Of a stretch of DNA of 64,000 bases, positions 28,120 to 38,384 are shown piece by piece. This stretch comes from Bradyrhizobium arachidis (GTDB taxonomy: Bacteria; Pseudomonadota; Alphaproteobacteria; Rhizobiales; Xanthobacteraceae). Numbering within the stretch: the first letter of the stretch is position 1; every line of letters starts with the position of its first letter. Both the position numbers and the translations under genes were made by a program. Location of the stretch: NCBI RefSeq assembly GCF_024758505.1, contig NZ_CP077970.1, forward strand, positions 1,860,001 to 1,924,000. The letters run 5' to 3'. Below the pieces are notes generated by a model. It made no database searches. It was not told the DNA's origin and worked only from the letters and a program-made list of their open reading frames with translations.

Positions 28120-29246
28120 GCAATCGGAAACGCTGGAAGCGCGAATATCGCAGGTCTCATTAGGCGGGCGCCACGAAGCTCCGCTCGATGAGCTCCTCTT
28201 GTCTTGAGACAAGGCCTCAAATATTGGCAGGGCCAGAGGTATTTGAAGGTCCGAGTTGCCCGATGATATCTGAGTAGCGGCCGGCTTTTTCGACGCGTCG
28301 GACCAACTGCACCGGGATTGGTAGCTTGCTTCTAACGGTTCGAAACGCTTCATAGGTTCGCTTATCGACGTTGGTGACGTCGGCATAGGCGGCCAGCTGC
28401 CGAGGTGCGCATCGTTCAGGTCGCTTCCCTTCCACTGCTTGCCCTCCGGCCGGAACTGCCCGATTCCGGCTTGAACCACTCGCGCCAGCAGTCGACGTTC
28501 GGAAATCGCAAGCGCGAAAAGCAACTTCTTCAATTCAAACATTCTCCGTGCCCGATACTGGAGGCGCGACTACGCCTTCTTCTTAAACTTGCGATCAAAC
28601 GCTTGTTCAACCCGTAATGCACGAAACGGAGCGCGGCCGGTAACTCAGCCTGGCGTCGCTTGCAGGGCATAACCGGTTTAATCGGCTGCCGCCCGACCGA
28701 CCTCAGTGCAGCGAAGCAGTTGCGTGGCGTGCTTGCGATGAAATCCGGTGATGACGATGAGCTCAGCGAAAATCCGCGCTTCTGCGCACGGTTCGACGAT
28801 CTGTAGCTCTCGCTGACAGTCGCCGTTAGCTCCTTGCGCGTCGCCTGCTCAATCGCCCCGTCGTCGCCCCGACCGCCCGTTTCGCACGAGGAGTAAATTA
28901 TTCGAGGCAAGGACGCGCTATTCAGGAACATTTCTGGCGAGGTAATGCGGGAAGCAACCCCTTGAATCGCACGTAGCGTTAAATTGTACAGTCTCAACTG
29001 GGTGAGGGGCCTGACCACGCAAAAGCTCTCCAATGACTAACAAGGATTGCGAGTGTCTCAACTCTTAGACTCACGCCGCACGGATCTCGTCAGTTGCGAA
29101 AAGCAGGGCGGTTTTTGGGCGGCTCCGCCCGTTGGACAGCGTCAACAGACTACTAGCGTTTGATGAACGAAAATAGGAGCAAGACGCCCCGCATGTCGAG
29201 CCTCGAACCAATTGGACGGAGCATAGCTTGAACACGGAGGCCGTCG
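28120..29246. other. No confident gene (1.1 kb)
   Basis: Two minus-strand frames (28217-28435 and up to 28542) may be one decayed gene: one reads MFELKKLLFALAISERRLLARV and the other, after a shift, AAYADVTNVDKRTYEAFRTV. I do not recognise the family. The remainder to 29246 holds no credible gene. Confidence 0.4.
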
Positions 29247-31037
29247 ATGTTTGACGCAGCACTACGTGGCTTGATCGATAACGTAAAGAGCGGATCTATG
29301 GATCGCCGAGCCTTCGTCCAGCGCATGATATGCTTCGGTATCACCCCGCCGATGGCAACGCAGATCCTCGCCATCGGTGGCGTAGCCACAGCCGAGGCCC
29401 CATCAACCTACAAACCAACCAAACGCGGCGGTGGTGGACCGCTGAAGATGTTGTGGTGGCAAGGACCAACCCTGCTCAACCCCCACCTTGGAACGAGCAT
29501 GAAGGACCAGGATGGCTCGCGCCTCTTCTATGAACCGCTCGCCTGTTGGGATCCGGATGGCAACCTCCAACCCGTTCTTGCCGCGGAGATACCCTCGATC
29601 CAGAACGGAGGGCTCGCGCCCGACGGCAAGTCAGCGACATGGAAGCTTAAGCCCGCGGTCAAATGGCACGATGGCAAGCCCTTTACCGCGGACGATGTAG
29701 TTTTCAACTGGGAGTACGCCAAAGATCCTGACACGGCAGCCGCAACCATAGCAACATACCGCAACACAACGGTTGAACGGATTGATGATCTCACCGTCCG
29801 TATCCTCTTCAGTAAGCCGACTCCCTTCTGGGCCGACGCATTTGTCGGAACTCCCGGCGCCATCATTCCAAAACACTTGTTCGCCGATTATCGGGGCAAC
29901 AAATCCCGCAATGCGCCGAACAATTTGTCGCCGGTGGGCACGGGCCCTTACAAATTCATCGAGTTCAAGCCCGGCGACCTCGTCCGCGGCGAGATCAATC
30001 CCGAATACCACATGACTGGCCGACCCCATTTCGACACAATCGAGATGAAGGGCGGAGGCGATGCCGTTTCGGCGGCACGCGCGGTGATCCAGACCGGCGA
30101 ATATGACTTCGGTTGGAATATTCAAGTCGAAGACGACGTTCTGTTGCATATTGAAAAAGGTGGCAAGGGCAGGAGCATCCATGCGGTCGGCGCGGATGTT
30201 GAGTTCATCGCGTTGAACTTCACCGACCCTAAGACCGAGGCCGACCAAGAACGCTCCTCATTAAAGACCAAACACCCGCTGTTGTCGGATCCCGCGGTCC
30301 GCAAGGCGCTTGCGCTGCTCGTTGATCGGGAGACGATCAAGAAGGCCATTTACGGCCGCGCCGGCCGCACCACCGCTAATTTTCTTAATGGCCCCGAGCA
30401 GTTCGTTTCTAAGAATACCTCGTGGGAGTTCGGTATCGAAAAGGCTGCCAAGCTGCTTGACGATGCCGGGTGGAAACCCGGCCCGGACGGCGTTCGCGAG
30501 AAGGACGGAAGGAAGCTCAAACTGCTTTTCCAGACCTCGACCAACGGACCGCGCCAGAAGACTCAGGCCATCATCAAGCATGCCTGTCAGAAGGCAGCCA
30601 TCGACGTGGAGCTCAAATCGGTCGTCGCATCCGTGTTCTTTTCGTCCGATGTTGCAAATCCGGACACTTACACAAAGTTTAATGCAGATATCGAATTGTT
30701 AGCGTCCCTAAGCACCCAGCCCGACCCGGAGAGGCGTATGCGTGCCTTTCATTCGCGCTACATTCCCAGCAAGGCGAGCAAGTGGCAGGGATTCAATATT
30801 CCGCGCTACGCGAGCCGCGATTATGATGCGGTGATCGATGATGCCGAGGTTGAAATCGATCCGGTTAAGCGCGCAGCCCTCTTCGTCAAGGCCAATGATA
30901 TCCTCTGGCAGGACACTGTTCTCATCCCCGTGATTCACCGTATGAGGGTCGCCGCGTGCTCGAACACGTTGCGCCCGGTCATCAGTAGCTGGACGACTGA
31001 CATTGACAATTTACACGATTGGTACCGAGAGGTCTGA
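29247..31037 (+). CDS. ABC transporter substrate-binding protein, family 5 (peptide/opine type)
   Basis: A 596-residue periplasmic binding protein of the oligopeptide/nickel family. The N-terminus has SMDRRAFVQRM before a hydrophobic stretch (about residues 30-50), probably a Tat-type signal. Typical family segments are LKPAVKWHDGKPFTADDVVFNWEYAKDP, NNLSPVGTGPYKFIEFKPGD and VRKALALLVDRETIKKAIYGRAG. GGAGG lies nine bases before the ATG. No permease or ATPase genes are nearby, so it is an orphan that may serve a transporter elsewhere. The substrate is unknown. Confidence 0.92.
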   Translation: MFDAALRGLIDNVKSGSMDRRAFVQRMICFGITPPMATQILAIGGVATAEAPSTYKPTKRGGGGPLKMLWWQGPTLLNPHLGTSMKDQDGSRLFYEPLACWDPDGNLQPVLAAEIPSIQNGGLAPDGKSATWKLKPAVKWHDGKPFTADDVVFNWEYAKDPDTAAATIATYRNTTVERIDDLTVRILFSKPTPFWADAFVGTPGAIIPKHLFADYRGNKSRNAPNNLSPVGTGPYKFIEFKPGDLVRGEINPEYHMTGRPHFDTIEMKGGGDAVSAARAVIQTGEYDFGWNIQVEDDVLLHIEKGGKGRSIHAVGADVEFIALNFTDPKTEADQERSSLKTKHPLLSDPAVRKALALLVDRETIKKAIYGRAGRTTANFLNGPEQFVSKNTSWEFGIEKAAKLLDDAGWKPGPDGVREKDGRKLKLLFQTSTNGPRQKTQAIIKHACQKAAIDVELKSVVASVFFSSDVANPDTYTKFNADIELLASLSTQPDPERRMRAFHSRYIPSKASKWQGFNIPRYASRDYDAVIDDAEVEIDPVKRAALFVKANDILWQDTVLIPVIHRMRVAACSNTLRPVISSWTTDIDNLHDWYREV

Positions 31038-31304
31038 CTCAACGTCGCACAATCGAATTCAGGTCGCATCTAGAAACGCCTTGTTTGCAGGCTCCGACGT
31101 CGGCGCCGACCATTGTTCTTTGTCGATTTCGTCCCTGGTTTGATCGCCGAGTTCGCGTTCAGGGAAAGGTCGAGAAGGCTGATGATGTCGGTTTCCGCTG
31201 CTCTCTGCATGGATCGCAACAGATCGATTGCTGGAGGTTCCAGCATGGATCTTCGAGCGGACGGCATGCCCTGAGGCTGAGGTTTTGGCAGCTCGGCCAT
31301 TTGT

Positions 31305-31376
31305 CAGCATGAGATGAAGCGGCTGCGTCAGCGCGAGCAAGAGAACAGAAAGCTGAAGCGGATTATCGCCGAAGAT
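31305..31376 (+). mobile_element. IS3-type orfA scrap
   Basis: A short frame reading EMKRLRQREQENRKLKRIIAED, the leucine-zipper segment at the end of IS3-family OrfA proteins. It breaks off after this segment. Only a footprint of an element remains. Confidence 0.45.
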
Positions 31377-31611
31377 CGCGCAAGTACTGGACCCCCATCT
31401 AGCCTTCGGTCACTGATGAATCGCCGAATGCGTGTTGTCAATTCATCGACTGCGGTGCTCGCTACGTACGGAGGATTGCCGACGGAATGTCGGATCAGGT
31501 GAACGCCAATTTTCTTGCCACAAATCCTTGTTCGCGAAAAATCCCGACCTATTTCGGCTGCGCTAGCACTCGCAGCAAAGGAAGTCCTTTGCGTTTTCCA
31601 GACGGGGGCTC

Positions 31612-31641
31612 GTCAGCTTCTCGACAGCTGGCCCGAGTAGC
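31612..31641 (+). promoter_or_regulatory. tts-box-like sequence without an obvious gene
   Basis: GTCAGCTTCTCGACAGCT at 31612-31629 matches the tts-box core with one mismatch (C for A in the right half). The next 300 bp on the plus strand contain no convincing effector; the nearest credible small gene starts at 31968. It may be a leftover promoter of a lost effector. Confidence 0.5.
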
Positions 31642-31967
31642 ATGAGAGAGCCGCCTTATTGCTCCTGACGGGGCGGTGGCTCGGGATGATTTTTCAGGCC
31701 CGTTCCTCCCAGAGACTGGCCCGGCTGCCGAAAGGTGGCCGGGGCTTTTTGGAGGGGGCGTCATGCCAAGAATTTCGGAGCCGCCGAACGGATTGCGGCC
31801 GCGGCGCTGGGTGTGGCGCCTCCGCAGGCCCATTCACGAAGTTGTCGTTGGCGTGAGGCCGTCCAACCGACGGGACGAGTAGCGCTGCAGGGCTTGGTGC
31901 CGGGGCGTCGTATTTTCTTTGTGTGCTGCTGGGGACCACTAGCGACCGCGGATGCTTGAAGAGTCCA

Positions 31968-32135
31968 ATGATTCGAAGAAAGTTGACTGAATTTGAGAAG
32001 GCTCAAATTGTTGCTCAGCGCAGAGCAGAGCATCTGCGCCAGTTTTGGTTTTGGTCCAACGAAGTCGAAGTGATTGTGGAGGACTACACGGATGACGGAG
32101 GCAATCCTCGCGTGACCATCCGCGTAAAGAGTTGA
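31968..32135 (+). CDS. Small hypothetical protein (55 residues)
   Basis: ATG 31968 opens a 55-residue protein starting MIRRKLTEFEKAQIVAQRR, then EHLRQFWFWSNEVEVIVEDY, ending VTIRVKS. It alternates helix and strand like a real small domain and has a modest GAAGAG upstream. It has no signal peptide. The tts-like box is 340 bp upstream with no gene between, so a link is possible but unproven. Confidence 0.4.
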   Translation: MIRRKLTEFEKAQIVAQRRAEHLRQFWFWSNEVEVIVEDYTDDGGNPRVTIRVKS

Positions 32136-32578
32136 CAGAGAGCAACATATGAACCCTCTCGTCCGGCAGGATCCTGTTTCAGACCACGAGCAGTGATTGT
32201 TGGGTAGACGATGAGGGCTAAGGGTCGGCACAGGCGCCTGCCCGAACCGCCGGTCGCGTATGGTCGCTGGTGACCGATGCAACGCCCATAGAGACGCAAA
32301 GCCGGCGCGGCGGCGCCTGAAATCCTCGCCCGCTGATATGCTGAGGCAGAAAAACATGTAGCCTTGAACGCTGGGATCGAAGCCACGTAGACTGGTGCTA
32401 ACATCCTCGTTAACCGCCGAAGATGTGTCCTGTCGCTTTGTCAGAGGACGCAATGAGCCGGTCCGGGCAGGAGACAAAACAGATAAACACCGCACCAAGT
32501 TGCAGTCTTGTGACGGTTATCTCGCTTCCCGGAAACATGCGTGTGCCGAATTAGAACTATGAGGACGTTGCGGCGCAT
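32136..32578. other. No gene seen
   Basis: About 440 bp between the small plus-strand gene and the end of the minus-strand MetF-like gene. No features were found. Confidence 0.45.
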
Positions 32579-33463
32579 CTAGGGCGTCGCCTCTTTACGT
32601 TTATATTGTCGGATCCACGTAGCTGTCTGCTGAAGTCCGCCGAACCCGAAGAAGTGCGCTCGCAAGGATCGCAATTCAACCGTGCTTTCCATTTGATGCA
32701 AGAGTCGATCAATTAGCTCCCGCGGCTCATAACCGACGGCAAGACGGCTTAATCTATGACCTTGAGCGCGCAATGCTTGAGCAGAGTTTGATACGCCACA
32801 TAAGAGCGCCAAACGCATGACGCTCTTTAGCGTGGTAGGGCCAGCCAAGCCGACGCGAACGTCATCTATTATTCCTCGCATCTGCAAACGACTGATATGG
32901 GCTGTTATGTCGTCTGGCTCGAAACAAAACTGGCTCACCACCCACGGCGTCATCCCTTGCCGAGCGGTCAACGAAACCTTTTGATCGAGTTCGCCATCTA
33001 GCACATCGGTCGGGATGTGCGGATGGGGCTGCGGATAGGTGGCGAAGCCAATACGTTCAAACCCATAGCGAGCGAATAGGCCCGTCTCAAGCGCCGCTCG
33101 ACTGGAGGGAAACGGTCCGACGACGCGCGCAACGTCGCCCGCCAGCAACAATGCTCGATCGACGCCGGCCTCCTGCAGTCGAACCAGCGTCGTCTCGAGC
33201 TGATCATGGCTTTCGTATCTACGTGCAACCACGTGAGGTACCGGAACGAAGCCCGATGCCCTGAGCTCTAGCGCTCTTGCAACCAACGTCTCTTGCGGCT
33301 CTCCTGATATATTCGCAAGGTATATCTCTGTCCCGGGCGAAAGGACTCGCCTCGCTATCTCAACAGCGCGAGCATCGCCCGGTGTGATTTCGATGGAGTA
33401 CTGACCGAGCAATTGCTGGCAAGCGTCCCCCTCGTGGCAAGCTTGGGCCCTTGACTCGGTCAT
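32579..33463 (-). CDS. MetF-like methylenetetrahydrofolate reductase
   Basis: A 294-residue TIM-barrel protein of the MTHFR family. It shows the N-terminal SIEITPGD strand, a VPHVVARRYESHDQLETTLVRL segment, LLAGDVARVVGPFPSS (the family's G-D motif near the flavin), GFATYPQPHPHIP and VSQFCFEPDDI, followed by GIIDDVRVGLAGPTT. I start it at ATG 33463 behind AAAAGGA; an upstream start at 33502 is less likely. It is shorter and more divergent than housekeeping MetF and lies in a one-carbon/ABC gene block, so it probably has a special pathway role rather than methionine synthesis. Confidence 0.85.
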   Translation of the reverse strand: MTESRAQACHEGDACQQLLGQYSIEITPGDARAVEIARRVLSPGTEIYLANISGEPQETLVARALELRASGFVPVPHVVARRYESHDQLETTLVRLQEAGVDRALLLAGDVARVVGPFPSSRAALETGLFARYGFERIGFATYPQPHPHIPTDVLDGELDQKVSLTARQGMTPWVVSQFCFEPDDITAHISRLQMRGIIDDVRVGLAGPTTLKSVMRLALLCGVSNSAQALRAQGHRLSRLAVGYEPRELIDRLLHQMESTVELRSLRAHFFGFGGLQQTATWIRQYKRKEATP

Positions 33464-33589
33464 GAACTTGTCCTTTTCGGCTGTAACGCGAGCGCACGGC
33501 AATCTTCGGCCAGAGGCTCGACGTCACCAGCCGGGTCTTTTAAGGTTGGAAGCGAGCGGAAAGGTCCCGCGCCTCAGCGGGGGACTGAA

Positions 33590-34810
33590 CTATTTTAATG
33601 GTTGGTGGTTTCGAGAGATGACGTAGGACTCGTCCCAGAACCAGAGTCCATTATGCTTGCGCAAGATCTCCTTGGTGCATGCCAAGTACCGATCGTCCGT
33701 CATTGCCCGGGCCAGTCGATCGTCCTCAATCTGTGCCACGTAGCTGGCGTTATTCCAGGCCGCGAACATTGTTGACGTCCCGATGGACGTGGCGTCCGCG
33801 TCAATTTCGTTGGGCAACGTATACATCACGTACTTGAATCTAGACTGCTTATCGGTCAGCGCATTGAAGTTGTACTGGCGTGCCTCATGCCCCATCGCGA
33901 CCTTCGTTTCGCGCAAGATATCTCGTCGATCGTTTGCGAAGGGCTGTTCCCCTGGCCACACGCTCTGAATGATTTCCAGGCCTGGATCATTGCCGCACGA
34001 ATGAATGCCGACCAATCGACCTCCCGGAGCAAGTGCGAGCGCTAGTGGCGCAACGACCTTCTTTGCCTTGAACTCCGCCGACGCACGTGCCCGATAGGGC
34101 TGAGAGGCGATGACAAGATCGTAGTCCGCCACGATCGCGCTTTGCTTGGGGATGACCTGGTCCAACAGGAACCGGCAGCTCTGCAGATATAGCACCAGAA
34201 CGACCGGGCGCTCATAGACCGGATTGCCGGATTTCTTGCTTACACTGGCCTTCCAATGTTGAGCTAGAAACGGCTCCAGATCATTGATCTGGCGCTCGTA
34301 CTCGGCCGCAGTCCGTCCGGTCAGGGCGACTTCATGCCAGACGAGCCTGGATGTCGATGAAGCCGAGCTTGGCGAAAGATATGGGGCTTCGTGATAGTAA
34401 AGGTTGGTCAGGACGACGACCATAGCCGGGTGCTCGTGAAACCGGTCAGGTAACTTCTCGAGCGTCAAGCGAATGTCTTCAAGGCTGATCTCCTTCCCAA
34501 CGACGTAGTATGGCAAATGCTCGTAGCGTTGATGCATTGAACGCAGCACGCGGGCCAGCACCGTCCCGTCACCAACGCCCGCATCAAAGACCCGCACAGC
34601 AGGCGGACGTGGATGAATCTGATCGAGTTCGAGCGCTATTCGTTCTGATACAACGCGCTTCTCGCTGCACGTGTTGACAAACATCAGGTACTTTTGCCGA
34701 TTGTCGTAGAATCGAAAGCTTTTCTCGGGTTCAGCTTCTTTGATCGCTTGAACCTCAGTGTGCGCAAACTCAGTTCGTGCAACGGGTGACACGTCAACCT
34801 CTTTCTTCAT
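33590..34810 (-). CDS. Probable SAM-dependent methyltransferase
   Basis: A 406-residue soluble protein. Motif I of class I methyltransferases is visible as VRVFDAGVGDGTVLARVLR (about residues 72-90), followed by VVGKEISLEDIRLTLEKLP. A later segment, LVIASQPYRA then PLALALAPGGRLVGIHSCG, fits the post-I and motif III region. The C-terminal 100 residues are extra to the core fold. ATG 34810 has AGGA six bases upstream. It lies 126 bp before the MetF-like gene on the same strand. The substrate is unknown. Confidence 0.75.
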   Translation of the reverse strand: MKKEVDVSPVARTEFAHTEVQAIKEAEPEKSFRFYDNRQKYLMFVNTCSEKRVVSERIALELDQIHPRPPAVRVFDAGVGDGTVLARVLRSMHQRYEHLPYYVVGKEISLEDIRLTLEKLPDRFHEHPAMVVVLTNLYYHEAPYLSPSSASSTSRLVWHEVALTGRTAAEYERQINDLEPFLAQHWKASVSKKSGNPVYERPVVLVLYLQSCRFLLDQVIPKQSAIVADYDLVIASQPYRARASAEFKAKKVVAPLALALAPGGRLVGIHSCGNDPGLEIIQSVWPGEQPFANDRRDILRETKVAMGHEARQYNFNALTDKQSRFKYVMYTLPNEIDADATSIGTSTMFAAWNNASYVAQIEDDRLARAMTDDRYLACTKEILRKHNGLWFWDESYVISRNHQPLK

Positions 34811-35156
34811 GATCCTAGCATTTCTTTCGTGACGTCGCTGAACCCTCGATAAGGCACGGCTCAAGGGCGAACCTCCGCACGAGACCATTGAGCGTGATCG
34901 ACGATTCTTGAACGAGCTCGAGGTCTGCTTTGTGCGTCGGCCTGTAAGCCCCACATTTGTGATAGCTTCCAAAATGGCAGCGCTTGGCTTCCGGAATAAG
35001 CGGCTGGAGAAGCGTTCTCATTGCTCTTGCCAAGAGGGGGCGCAAACTTTCCAAACGTTGCTGACGCAATCGGAGCTAAGCGGGTAAGCAATTGCGCAGC
35101 GGCAAAAGGGGACCAGCCGAGCCTCTGACAATCAGAAACCACAGCCCTCGAAGCGA
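34811..35156. other. No gene seen between two minus-strand genes
   Basis: A gap of 346 bp in an otherwise tight block. Frames here are Arg/Leu-rich without motifs. It may hold a promoter for the methyltransferase-MetF pair; no consensus was recognised. Confidence 0.4.
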
Positions 35157-35804
35157 TCAACGCGAAGAGTTCAACCTGGCAAAATCGCCCCCTTCGTATT
35201 TGCTTAGAAACTCGTCAATCGTCAACTTGCGGAAATCTGGCAGCGTCGCCTGCAGGGCTTCATGATCCCAGTCCCACCAGGCCAGCCTGGCGAGCCTCCC
35301 GGCGATGTCGTCCGAGAACCGCCGCCTGACGGGGCGGGCCGGATTACCAGCGACGATCGTGTAGGCCGGCACGTCCTTGGTAACGATTGCACCGCCCGCA
35401 ACCACAGCACCAGTGCCGACGTTGCGGCCGGGAAGTACGATTGCGCCGTGACCTATCCAGACATCGTGGCCGATGTGGACCTGATGCTGCCTCCGCCAAT
35501 CGAAGAATTCTGCCTCGTCACTCTCGCCGGGAAAATAGGCGCTCGCCCGATGGATGAAATGCGACTGACTCGCGCGGTGCATCGGATGGTAGCCGGGGTT
35601 GATGCGCGTCATTGCCGCCATCGAGCAGAACTTTCCTATCGTAGTGTAGGTGATCTGGGAATCGTTTTCGACGTAGGAATAATCGCCCATCGCCACTTCT
35701 CGCAAGCTCGTGCGCACCGACCTCGCAGTACGCGCCGAGTTTGGTGCGTGCATCAGAACGCCGAGGTGGACGGTTGGTTGGACTGAGAGGGTTCTTGTGG
35801 CCAT
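35157..35804 (-). CDS. Hexapeptide-repeat acetyltransferase, phosphonate-metabolism type
   Basis: A 215-residue left-handed beta-helix acyltransferase. The early segment [43 protein letters not shown] and the run [28 protein letters not shown] resemble the family of transferases found in phosphonate (phn) operons; both are given here in part only as landmarks near residues 38-80 and 112-140. WWDWDHEAL closes the domain. ATG 35804 follows GGAG. It is 140 bp downstream of livF in the same direction. The acyl acceptor is unknown; the phosphonate link is by family resemblance from memory. Confidence 0.8.
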   Translation of the reverse strand: MATRTLSVQPTVHLGVLMHAPNSARTARSVRTSLREVAMGDYSYVENDSQITYTTIGKFCSMAAMTRINPGYHPMHRASQSHFIHRASAYFPGESDEAEFFDWRRQHQVHIGHDVWIGHGAIVLPGRNVGTGAVVAGGAIVTKDVPAYTIVAGNPARPVRRRFSDDIAGRLARLAWWDWDHEALQATLPDFRKLTIDEFLSKYEGGDFARLNSSR

Positions 35805-35944
35805 AGTTGCTCCGCAAGTTGAACGGTGAGCACTGGTCTGAACGGGATGATCACGATTTCGGGACGGATCGAGACTGTCTTGCTGATATCCGGGATGCTG
35901 GCGACCTCCAGCATCGTCGGCCGCGGGCCCGCGCCGGCATGACC

Positions 35945-36634
35945 TCAGTCCGTCTCGAAAACACTATCGGCGAGGAGATCAGTTGGATTCCGCTCTGCCA
36001 CGATCTGTCCCTTCTGGACGACCAGCGCTCGGCCGACCAGCGAGGCCAAGAAGCTCAGATCCTGATCGGCAATGATCATGGCCGTCTTTTCCGACCGCTG
36101 AATCGACAACAGCAATTCGGCGATTTCGTCGGTCACCGAAGGCTGAACTCCCTCTGTCAATTCATCAAGCAGAAGAAGTCGTGGAGAGCGAACCATGGCG
36201 CGCGCCAGGGCCAGCAACTGCCGCTCGCCTCCACTCAACGCCCCGCTGGGGCGCGCAAGAAGCTTTTCGAGTCTCGGAAAGAGACACAATATCTCGGCAA
36301 TCGGCTTTGCGTTGGCGGATCCGGGCATCATGCCCGCAAGCAACAAGTTCTCCTTTACGGTGAGGCCCGGAAAACCCGCTCCGCCTTGCGGCGCGTAGCC
36401 GAAGCCGAGACGACTGCGTCGATAGGCAGGCAGAGCTTCGATGGCATCACCGTCCAGCACGATCCGGCCACCTTCCACCGGCAACAGTCCCATGACAGTC
36501 TTGAGCAAGGTGGTCTTGCCCATACCGTTGATGCCGATGATCCCCAAGATCTCATGAGCGCCGAGATCGAAGCTTAGGCTGCGCAGTACCTGCGTCTTGC
36601 CGTAGCCCGAGATCAACCGTTCACCTTTCAGCAT
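35945..36634 (-). CDS. Branched-chain-type ABC transporter ATPase (LivF-like)
   Basis: The 229-residue ATPase has the Walker A motif GINGMGKTT, the signature [14 protein letters not shown], and Walker [11 protein letters not shown], in the LivF order. The substitution of Asp-Gln for the more usual Glu in the Q-loop region cannot be judged by eye. ATG 36634 follows AGGAGG. It overlaps livG by 14 bp, so the two are coupled. It supplies energy for the importer built by the next genes upstream. Confidence 0.92.
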   Translation of the reverse strand: MLKGERLISGYGKTQVLRSLSFDLGAHEILGIIGINGMGKTTLLKTVMGLLPVEGGRIVLDGDAIEALPAYRRSRLGFGYAPQGGAGFPGLTVKENLLLAGMMPGSANAKPIAEILCLFPRLEKLLARPSGALSGGERQLLALARAMVRSPRLLLLDELTEGVQPSVTDEIAELLLSIQRSEKTAMIIADQDLSFLASLVGRALVVQKGQIVAERNPTDLLADSVFETD

Positions 36635-37367
36635 GAGTGGCCTCCTTCTTGCGGCCAAGATAAATGTCGCGAACAATCTCGTTTGCCTCGATCTTGTCCA
36701 TGGTGTCCTCAACCAGCACCTTTCCCCTGTGTAGGACAGTAACTCGTTGCGCAAGGCGGGCGATGAACTCCAAATCGTGCTCGACGACGATCACGGTAGC
36801 GCTTGCGTTGAGAAGTTTGATGATATCAACGGTCTTCAACATCTCCTCGCGCGTCATGCCGGCGGTGGGCTCGTCAAGTAGGGCAATGCGCGGGCTGCTC
36901 GCGAGCAGCATGCCGAGCTCGCACCATTGTCGATGCGCGTGCGAGAGGGTCGCTGCCGGCTGGCTGGCCAGACTTTCGTTGAAGCCGATCTCGTCCAGAG
37001 TCAGCTCGACGACCCTGTCCAGCTGGCGCTTTGCCAGTCCCCTCCGCAAGCCGGCTAGGCGGATATTCTCGCGCACGTCAAGATTGGCGTAGATGCTGGG
37101 AATCTGGTTCTTAATGGCGATCCCAAGCCGAGCAATGCGATGGGTGGCCAGCCCATGCAGATCCCGGCCCTCGAACAGAACCTGGCCGCTGGTCGGCTGG
37201 TGTTGATGTGTGAGGCATTTGAAGAGCGTGCTCTTGCCGGCGCCGTTCGGGCCTATGAGGCAGCGGATTTCGCCGGCGGTAATGACGAGGTCGACACCAT
37301 CAACTGCGGCGAGACCTCCGAACCGCTTAACGAGACCGCGCGTCGCAAGAATGGGGGTCTCGCTCAT
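36621..37367 (-). CDS. Branched-chain-type ABC transporter ATPase (LivG-like)
   Basis: The 248-residue ATPase has Walker A GPNGAGKST, Walker B RIALLDEPTAG and the LivG-type end VTVLHRGKVLVEDTMDKIEANEIVRDIYLG. The ABC signature is altered: TLSHAHRQWCELGMLL stands where LSxGxxQ is expected, as in the urea-type UrtD/LivG group. ATG 37367 overlaps the livM stop. It works with LivF as the ATPase pair. Confidence 0.92.
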   Translation of the reverse strand: MSETPILATRGLVKRFGGLAAVDGVDLVITAGEIRCLIGPNGAGKSTLFKCLTHQHQPTSGQVLFEGRDLHGLATHRIARLGIAIKNQIPSIYANLDVRENIRLAGLRRGLAKRQLDRVVELTLDEIGFNESLASQPAATLSHAHRQWCELGMLLASSPRIALLDEPTAGMTREEMLKTVDIIKLLNASATVIVVEHDLEFIARLAQRVTVLHRGKVLVEDTMDKIEANEIVRDIYLGRKKEATHAER

Positions 37368-38380
37368 GCCGATTCCTCCTTCCGTCGCAAGATGCCGAAA
37401 CGGTTCGGGAACTTCAGGCTCGATAAGCCAAGAAGCATCGGCTGCAGGCCTTGCGGCGCGAGCATGACGAACAGGATGATCGTCGCGCCGAAAATGAGCT
37501 CCGTGTTGAAAACCTGGTTTGCGCCGAGCTGGCTGCTCAGGAGCTGAAAGCCGAAGCTTGCCACCACGGGTCCGACAAAGGCCCCGAGTCCGCCGGCGAT
37601 CACCCACAGAACGAACTGCGAGGCTTGCGGAAGATCAAAGACGTTCGGACTGACGTAGCCCATCACCGCCGTGTAAAGTGCCCCGCCAAGCCCGCCAATG
37701 GCAGCACTTACCGCAAAGCCGACGAGCTTGTAGAAGCGGATGTCATAGCCAAGAAGCTCGCTCCGCAACTCGCTTTCGCGGATCGCCGTCATGATCCGAC
37801 CGGCATCGCTCGAGCGCAGGAACGAGAGCAGAATGTAAGCTCCGGCCAGTGCCAGCAGGCAGATCGAGAAAGTCGCTTCCGTGGACAGAAATGCCTGCGG
37901 GTCGCCTGGCATATTAAGTGACGGGACTGCCGTGATCCCATTGAAGCCGCCAAGCGGCACCGGACCGATGTGAAACGAGGGATCGGCGGTTGACGTCATG
38001 AAGGAATAGAAGATCAGCGTCACGCACAGCGTGATAACGCCGAGATAGACGTCGCCTAGGCGGCTGAAGAACAGGAAATAGCCGAGGACAAGCGAAAATG
38101 CGACCGGCAGTGCGATCCCAATCAACGCGGCAAGTGTGCTGTCGCCGAGATTAAAGACCGCGATTGCATAGGCATAGGCGCCGAGACCGAAAAACACGGA
38201 ATGCCCGAGGTTCAGGATCCCGAGTGTTCCCCAGACGAAGGCAAGACCGAGTGCCGCGATCGCCATTGCCGAAAAGGCCGATAGATTGACCAGATCGAAT
38301 GGCTCCAGAATGAATGGCCCGAGAACCGCGAGGAGCACAAGGGCGACTGGGAAAAAGGCATGTTTGACTTTGCGCTTCAT
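37364..38380 (-). CDS. Branched-chain-type ABC transporter permease (LivM-like)
   Basis: A 338-residue integral membrane protein with about 8-10 hydrophobic helices. The conserved permease motif WGTLGILNLGHSVFFGLGAYAYAIAVF appears near residues 50-75, and RSSDAGRIMTAIRESELRSELLGYDIRFYKL near residues 195-225, both LivM landmarks. It lies 4 bp after livH and overlaps livG. The substrate is not indicated by the sequence; amides, urea, short amines or amino acids are all possible. Confidence 0.92.
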   Translation of the reverse strand: MKRKVKHAFFPVALVLLAVLGPFILEPFDLVNLSAFSAMAIAALGLAFVWGTLGILNLGHSVFFGLGAYAYAIAVFNLGDSTLAALIGIALPVAFSLVLGYFLFFSRLGDVYLGVITLCVTLIFYSFMTSTADPSFHIGPVPLGGFNGITAVPSLNMPGDPQAFLSTEATFSICLLALAGAYILLSFLRSSDAGRIMTAIRESELRSELLGYDIRFYKLVGFAVSAAIGGLGGALYTAVMGYVSPNVFDLPQASQFVLWVIAGGLGAFVGPVVASFGFQLLSSQLGANQVFNTELIFGATIILFVMLAPQGLQPMLLGLSSLKFPNRFGILRRKEESA

Positions 38381-38384
38381 GACG

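Noticed and set aside
29087..29108. tts-box-like sequence (TCGTCAGTTG...GAAAAGCA)
   Set aside because: Both halves are off consensus and the spacing is wrong.
29216..29232. Sigma-54-like TTGGACGGAGCATAGCT before the family 5 binding protein
   Set aside because: Would start transcription almost at the ATG, leaving no room for the ribosome-binding site, and lacks TTGC.
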